Below are positions 9,901 through 11,669 of a stretch of 11,669 bases of DNA, piece after piece. Positions within the stretch are counted from its first letter, which is position 1. Each line of letters starts with the position of its first letter. The stretch is from Bacteroidota bacterium (GTDB lineage: Bacteria > Bacteroidota > Bacteroidia > NS11-12g > UBA955). Under the pieces are notes generated by a model. It did not search any database, was not told where the DNA came from, and worked only from the letters and a program-made list of their open reading frames with translations. Made by a program: the position numbers and the translations under genes. The DNA is taken from NCBI GenBank assembly GCA_009918425.1, contig RGEC01000058.1:1-11669 (forward strand), read 5' to 3'.

Positions 9901-11058
9901 ATTAATTGGCGGTGCATTTCCGGGTTTAACAAGCACCTGCACGGTGGTGTCATCCGAGCAGCCGTTTGCGTACGTTACGGTAAGGGTTACCGGGTAAATA
10001 CCGGGCGCGGGGAATGTCCAAGCGAAATTTCCGGTATTGCTATTTTGTATATTCCCATTGCCCAAATTCCACGCAAAAGAGGTAATCTGCCCATACAGGG
10101 AAGATGCGAGTGCATTGAAATTGGTTTGGGAGGTAAGGCAGGCAGTGTCTGCGGTGAATGATGCTATGGGAGAGGGGCAAATGTCATACACACAGGTTCC
10201 ACTGTCTACGCAGCCAAAGGGATTTGATACGACCAGTGTAACGGTCATGGTTGGGCCCGCACCCGCCTGTATTTGAGGGGAATTGGTGCCTTGACCGCTG
10301 ATGACGGTTCCGCCTATTACGTTCCATTGGAACGAATAAATATCATTGCTCATGAGCTGAAAGCTCAGATCGCGTGCTTCGAATAACCTAATTGAATATT
10401 GGCAAATGCAAGGAATGGAAGAGTCTTTTGGGTTTCCGGCGGAGCCGTCTTTTCTGCCATTGCAGAAATTACCAAGGCGGGGTTGGTTGGCCACCAGGAT
10501 TTTAATGGTTTTGGTTTTGGAACACCCGAATATGGTGGTTTCGGTTACAGATAGTGTATGGACGCCCGGTGAAGGCCAGTTTACATTTACGCTGCTGTTG
10601 TTAGCGGCTCCGTTAATAATACCGCCCGTGGTTGTCCAGAAATAGGTAGAACCGGCGGTTCCTGAAACCGTGTAGTTCTCAGAGGCACCATCACACACCG
10701 TATCTTTTCCTGCTATGCCGGGGTTTGGGCGGGGATGAACAGTAACGGTATGTGTTACAGTGTATGGATTTCCATTCACGGTAAATGTAAGCTGAACCGT
10801 ATAGGTGCCTGGATTGTTAAAAGTATGCACCGGGCTGCATGCACTACTGGTATTATAAATACCGCTCAGCGGGTCCCCGAAATTCCAGGCGTAAGAGCCC
10901 GTCCCGCCTGAAGAAGCATTGTAAAATGTGGCGGTAAATGGTGCACAGCCTGACCACTGTGCTGCACTAAAACTGGCAGAGGGTGGCGTGGGGTTTGCTA
11001 ATGTCAGGTTGGCTGTGAAAGCTGAAATGCAAAACAGCAGGGTAATTATTTTTTTCAT
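3970..11058 (-). CDS. Giant secreted PKD/Ig-repeat and beta-helix surface protein with T9SS sorting domain
   Basis: A 2362-residue protein predicted to be exported by Sec, moved across the outer membrane by the type IX secretion system and anchored on the surface. Order of parts: signal peptide (1-21); a long stack of PKD and PKD/Ig-like modules (28-1606) with W-N/D-F-G-D type cores at 58-62, 987-992 and 1157-1161 and WGDG at 1073-1076; a right-handed parallel beta-helix (about 1618-2050); a helical segment (about 2100-2275); and a type A sorting domain (2283-2362). Most Ig-like modules carry one cysteine pair. The start is the ATG followed by MKKII; no Shine-Dalgarno sequence precedes it and the bases before it read CCTCCT. 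TAA TAA and a third in-frame TAA end it. The frame is open throughout. The likely role is adhesion, matrix or glycan contact; no enzyme active site was recognised, so function is inferred from architecture only. Confidence 0.93.
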   Translation of the reverse strand: MKKIITLLFCISAFTANLTLANPTPPSASFSAAQWSGCAPFTATFYNASSGGTGSYAWNFGDPLSGIYNTSSACSPVHTFNNPGTYTVQLTFTVNGNPYTVTHTVTVHPRPNPGIAGKDTVCDGASENYTVSGTAGSTYFWTTTGGIINGAANNSSVNVNWPSPGVHTLSVTETTIFGCSKTKTIKILVANQPRLGNFCNGRKDGSAGNPKDSSIPCICQYSIRLFEARDLSFQLMSNDIYSFQWNVIGGTVISGQGTNSPQIQAGAGPTMTVTLVVSNPFGCVDSGTCVYDICPSPIASFTADTACLTSQTNFNALASSLYGQITSFAWNLGNGNIQNSNTGNFAWTFPAPGIYPVTLTVTYANGCSDDTTVQVLVKPGNAPPINCVGTVCHNTKHCYGTPFFAGATYVWTVTGGTGTPNANGDSICVQWGNGPLGNITLNVAGGPYQCGRNSVNVPIFPATLNLYGPDTVCVGDNVNFSTDIIPGSCYSWTATTPGGNSFSINPANNPGNEINGTFSSPGIYTLALDVDNQLVCCKGKIQKTIVVQDKIKINGSKQHCEFTTINYTSNVPVIWGPIGNGTLLSSTTTSCTIQWGAADLGYIRATAISPNLVCDNDITLPVILVPRPPNPAINGPAILCKGNPAVYSFDSSDLISSCIWNISPAGGVTYTTTSRKTKNVLFTLPGTYVITVNYTGQAPYFCTSSSQLTVTVVDTACPSLAGPTSACIGQTSTYTIASNPGNIWQWSVIGGSIVSQTSTSLSVTWNNINQGQVIVQNTICPKLCIRRVTINAIPTGAITLGKASCKGDTMRLFGPPGYTYSWSGPAGTGSNQQFLANAPGLYTLTISQFGCSATITQNLSPIPKLPKPNVNVVFNCMISPNTPIPYQMTATYNPNWQYSWSPQTAIPGASDTLYQHYSTVSGSTHTVIVTNEHGCKDTASVTVSGSCTATGGGCSTPCNAVVNPTYDPCTGQFTANLISGNPSIYFWDFGDGFYSNLQNPEHWYYTTGSFMATLSYYCNCTWVNVKVPVNVPYILRPKLKLTFPINCNYKTVQLNYAPTSVVLGSGVTWNVDWGDGSPLYIGGTLPQNHTYSYTGNTDFIVTYTVSAPNPLCTVVIKDTLHMKYFDADFSFCNGCVGQPVQLVDQSSSPVPIVQWRWNFGDATTSNLQSPFHIYNNAITYFPKLVITNQQGCKDSQTYPITITIFNAGSLTFTNNGLPATPTSPGIYQICEGDVFVSTAPFNSNWTYSWNDGKTGNKDTIKQSGLYWVIVGNGNGCTDTLGPFQVIVKPRPNATILAPDSICSNLWTSITALQGVGYSYAWSSSPVGVSGTGSTAWWTGLTGPVNVYLQITNTTGCTARDTALVIGVAAPTVSISNSTYAPLCKGDSVQLNINITGAYNSIVWSTGQTGVTSIWVYQNGTYDVTITNPLGCSVDVQAYVSNIHERPDIRNVPKGCYAICSTAAPVKICGPYAVAGQPLSYQWFLNNNPFSTNPNLSITAGGNYHLEVTYVNTNCKSISAPFSVTLVPGPVAQINSPSPNPVLCVGQQACITVTANQPASDILYTWYEGSTPLPDTGTSLTICHPGVYILQAFKSECCKAYDTLIVKEGDCCWDSTVNYTVIQDSTVYTANQVWDGKYFVAGRLFVRNKAVLDMTTIDVVFDRDGEIIFEDSSQVRANNSVFRPCDLHDVWVGFTFKDSSSGLIHTSLFKNAKHAIDVNTQGPQGVKITDNTFSNCHIGIRIFRGGRTWNEGITKNSFVIDNYNFTAPGLYPNFDYFGLMLNGVRMEEIISQNDFRNSDRFNQPNRYFGIYALRSGFNASENRFTNMYRSIDAAAGSGFVNIENNEIEKTSQGRYASDVQIRVSDHKEPMLIFGNELRNSDSRHTGTVGIFAENMFGMNIRDNNIKGFDIGIWSKRLEGCIINENDIDQGGDIGILDSLSRKLDINCNVIRLKDCKTGILTSCNSVGIYMQAGNNTNNIFTNCIFDTRRGIFLRSNATGIPVPMVVNNYLYNYLTAGINVLGHTGSIGNNTQPGRNTFVSNNYAGGAREITASPFGSISESCNFGVLGNGAGVTTTVCPTNTMQSSTAACGQQINNPRHNKQDKWDICENYSGKNALFDGINSTGVGVVKIGDLNPGKIAPRELVAAGLTLIHNKQYPEFELFIQKVSTQNALSQWHWDYLNSQLEIYKGNTENALQILNTANPATDLEQEEHWLTLMSIRNKEGKLMAGDILKLTQIAQSNSPFANVAYDVLHAESGNHDYRFGGWFINPVNENMYQLPEQNFVNVMPNPTENMASVQFSLSGNRTRITLHDLTGNLLLSAELQQGAGAYKLDLCDLSDGVYLVGVTDIESGEKKVTKLVKQ
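3973..4212 (-). other. T9SS type A C-terminal sorting domain (residues 2283-2362)
   Basis: The last 80 residues have the family pattern: an opening V-M-P-N-P-T (2286-2291), a beta strand with VQFSLSG, ITLHDLTGNLL in the middle, LSDGVYLVGV (2337-2346), and a basic end K-L-V-K-Q. In this family the domain directs passage through the SprA/Sov translocon and is removed by the PorU sortase when the protein is attached to the surface. It is not the gliding-associated type B domain. Confidence 0.9.
4234..4761 (-). other. Unassigned helical segment (residues 2100-2275)
   Basis: Between the beta-helix and the sorting domain the composition changes: fewer Gly, Thr and Asn, more Leu, Glu, Lys and Gln. 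Runs such as WHWDYLNSQLEIYKGNTENA (2175-2194) and the following LQILNTANP resemble a tetratricopeptide-like helical pair, and HWLTLMSIRNKEGKL (2212-2226) could be a further helix. No known domain is recognised with confidence. Confidence 0.45.
4909..6207 (-). other. Right-handed parallel beta-helix region (residues about 1618-2050)
   Basis: Repeated rungs of roughly 20-30 residues follow the pattern hydrophobic-x-x-N-x-hydrophobic...G-I-x-hydrophobic, e.g. ITDNTFSNCHIGIRIF (1727-1742), IRDNNIKGFDIGIW (1899-1912) and INENDIDQGGDIGIL (1921-1935). Recurrent Asn at 1730, 1821, 1844, 1874, 1903 and 1924 fits an internal Asn ladder, as in the NosD/pectate-lyase superfamily. Residues 1618-1700 form a lead-in of short strands with DVWVGFTFKDSS. 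Pectate-lyase catalytic or calcium residues were not identified. Confidence 0.8.
6241..10977 (-). other. Stack of PKD and PKD/Ig-like modules (residues 28-1606)
   Basis: About 15-18 beta-sandwich modules of roughly 70-90 residues lie end to end. Canonical PKD cores are at 58-62 (WNFGD), 987-992 (WDFGDG), 1073-1076 (WGDG) and 1157-1161 (WNFGD), with a diverged one at 330-335 (WNLGNG). Others are PKD/Ig-like with openings such as GPDTVCVGDNVNF (468-480), GPAILCKG (635-642) and GPTSACIG (722-729), and endings G-x-Y-x-(L/V)-x-(L/V). The stack is a likely extended stalk. Module borders are my estimate by eye. Confidence 0.82.
10996..11058 (-). other. Sec signal peptide of the giant protein (residues 1-21)
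   Basis: MKKIITLLFCISAFTANLTL is followed by A-N-P: two lysines, then a hydrophobic core, with probable signal peptidase I cleavage after Ala21 (T-L-A). The Cys at position 10 sits inside the core without a lipobox. Confidence 0.85.
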
Positions 11059-11093
11059 AGGAGGATGGGTTTGTGTTTAATAAAACCCTTATA

Positions 11094-11124
11094 CAATATT
11101 ACACAATCTTACCCTTACAGGAAA
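11094..11124 (-). promoter_or_regulatory. Candidate promoter of the giant gene
   Basis: On the minus strand TTTC (11124-11121), 19 bases and TAATATTG (11101-11094) resemble the Bacteroidota promoter TTTG-N19-TAnnTTTG, with one mismatch in each box and the classic spacing. It would give a 5' leader of about 30 bases before the ATG at 11058. Confidence 0.4.
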
Positions 11125-11199
11125 CAGACTTTCTTGCACAATGGTGACAAACATCCATAATAGCATACACTTTGTGAAGTTCGCATTCCTACTGAATAT

Positions 11200-11232
11200 G
11201 TTGGGAATTCACACAAAAAAAGCCGAAATTTG
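11200..11232 (+). promoter_or_regulatory. Candidate promoter of aconitase
   Basis: GTTG (11200-11203), 21 bases and GAAATTTG (11225-11232) resemble TTTG-N19-TAnnTTTG with one mismatch per box. It would start transcription 10-15 bases before the ATG at 11250. A rival pair, TTTG (11171-11174) with TATGTTGG (11197-11204), overlaps it, so the exact site is unsure. Confidence 0.3.
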
Positions 11233-11249
11233 CCCCTAAATTCAAAACC

Positions 11250-11669
11250 ATGTTATTTGACCTTGACCTTATCGCTAAAGTGTATGAAAGAATGCCCGAA
11301 AGGGTAAATGCGGCCCGTAAAATGCTGGGCAAACCACTAACCCTGACTGAGAAGATACTTTATAGCCATCTTTGGTCGGGCGGTGTAAACGAAGCTTTCG
11401 AGAGAGGCAAGAGTTACGTGGATTTTGCTCCGGACCGTGTTGCCATGCAGGATGCAACCGCCCAGATGGCACTATTGCAGTTCATGCAGGCAGGCAGGCC
11501 CAAAGTTGCCGTTCCTTCCACAGTTCACTGTGATCACCTGATTAATGCCAAGGTAGGAGCAGATAAAGATCTTGATTTTGCGAACCATGAGAGCAAAGAG
11601 GTTTTTGATTTTCTGAGTTCTGTTTCCAACAAATACGGCATTGGCTTTTGGAAGCCCGGTGCCGGTATC
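11250..11669 (+). CDS. acn: Aconitate hydratase, mitochondrial type (3' partial)
   Basis: Isomerises citrate to isocitrate through cis-aconitate in the TCA cycle, using a [4Fe-4S] cluster. The first 140 codons run open to the window end; the full enzyme is about 750 residues, so the cluster cysteines lie beyond it. The N-terminal substrate-site residues are present: Gln67 in RVAMQDATAQMALLQFM (63-79), and Asp95-His96 in VPSTVHCDHLI (88-98), at a constant offset of five from pig mitochondrial aconitase Gln72, Asp100 and His101. GFWKPGAGI (132-140) continues the family pattern. The mitochondrial-type match separates it from AcnB. No Shine-Dalgarno sequence precedes the ATG; the leader is A-rich. 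It diverges from the giant gene and lies on the same strand as sdhCAB. Confidence 0.95.
   Translation, partial: MLFDLDLIAKVYERMPERVNAARKMLGKPLTLTEKILYSHLWSGGVNEAFERGKSYVDFAPDRVAMQDATAQMALLQFMQAGRPKVAVPSTVHCDHLINAKVGADKDLDFANHESKEVFDFLSSVSNKYGIGFWKPGAGI

Larger units (their letters stand above)
11059..11249. other. Divergent intergenic region between the giant gene and aconitase
   Basis: This AT-rich 191-base gap must hold the promoters of both flanking genes. It contains candidate promoters on both strands (listed separately) and a direct repeat ACCCTTA at 11085-11091 and 11111-11117, 26 bases apart. No open frame of note, tRNA or strong hairpin was seen. Confidence 0.6.

Noticed and set aside
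6241..10977. The PKD stack as a recent tandem duplication or an assembly artefact.
   Set aside because: The modules share only short motifs at protein level and I saw no long DNA repeats; the frame is open throughout.
10996..11058. The giant protein as a lipoprotein, because of Cys10 in the signal peptide.
   Set aside because: The residues before the Cys (L-L-F) do not form a lipobox, and the protein has a T9SS sorting domain as its anchor.
11059..11067. AGGAGG followed by ATG on the plus strand as a gene start.
   Set aside because: There is no spacing between AGGAGG and ATG, and the frame stops within a few codons.

Overview
The window looks like core chromosome of a member of the phylum Bacteroidota. 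Three things point there: a di-haem b558-family succinate dehydrogenase in the order sdhC-sdhA-sdhB; a very large secreted protein made of PKD/Ig-like modules that ends in a type A sorting domain of the type IX secretion system (T9SS), which is confined to that phylum; and starts with little Shine-Dalgarno sequence, some preceded by TAnnTTTG-like elements. No RNA gene, CRISPR array, insertion sequence or phage gene was seen. I cannot place it below phylum.

Layout. Bases 1-3286, plus strand: the 3' part of sdhC, then complete sdhA and sdhB with 12-base gaps, i.e. the membrane anchor, flavoprotein and iron-sulfur subunits of complex II. Bases 3287-3356: a bidirectional terminator between convergent sdhB and ruvC, with the ruvC stop codon inside the hairpin loop. 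Bases 3340-3906, minus strand: ruvC, the Holliday-junction resolvase. Bases 3922-3952: a second strong hairpin that separates ruvC from the large gene. Bases 3970-11058, minus strand: one uninterrupted 2362-residue gene for a secreted surface protein (signal peptide, about 1580 residues of PKD/Ig-like modules, a right-handed parallel beta-helix, a helical segment and a T9SS sorting domain). Bases 11059-11249: a divergent intergenic region with candidate promoters in both directions. Bases 11250-11669, plus strand: the first 140 codons of a mitochondrial-type aconitase, cut by the window end and with no stop.

How it fits together. sdhCAB and aconitase are TCA-cycle genes on the same strand, separated by a minus-strand block of ruvC plus the giant gene. 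The giant protein is probably exported by Sec, moved across the outer membrane by T9SS and anchored on the cell surface, where it may act in adhesion or glycan contact; no catalytic site was recognised. Nothing here is a clear new multi-gene system. The points most worth a second look are the giant protein's architecture (a regular cysteine pair in most modules, a beta-helix embedded near the C-terminus, an unassigned helical segment) and the compact transcription signals around ruvC.
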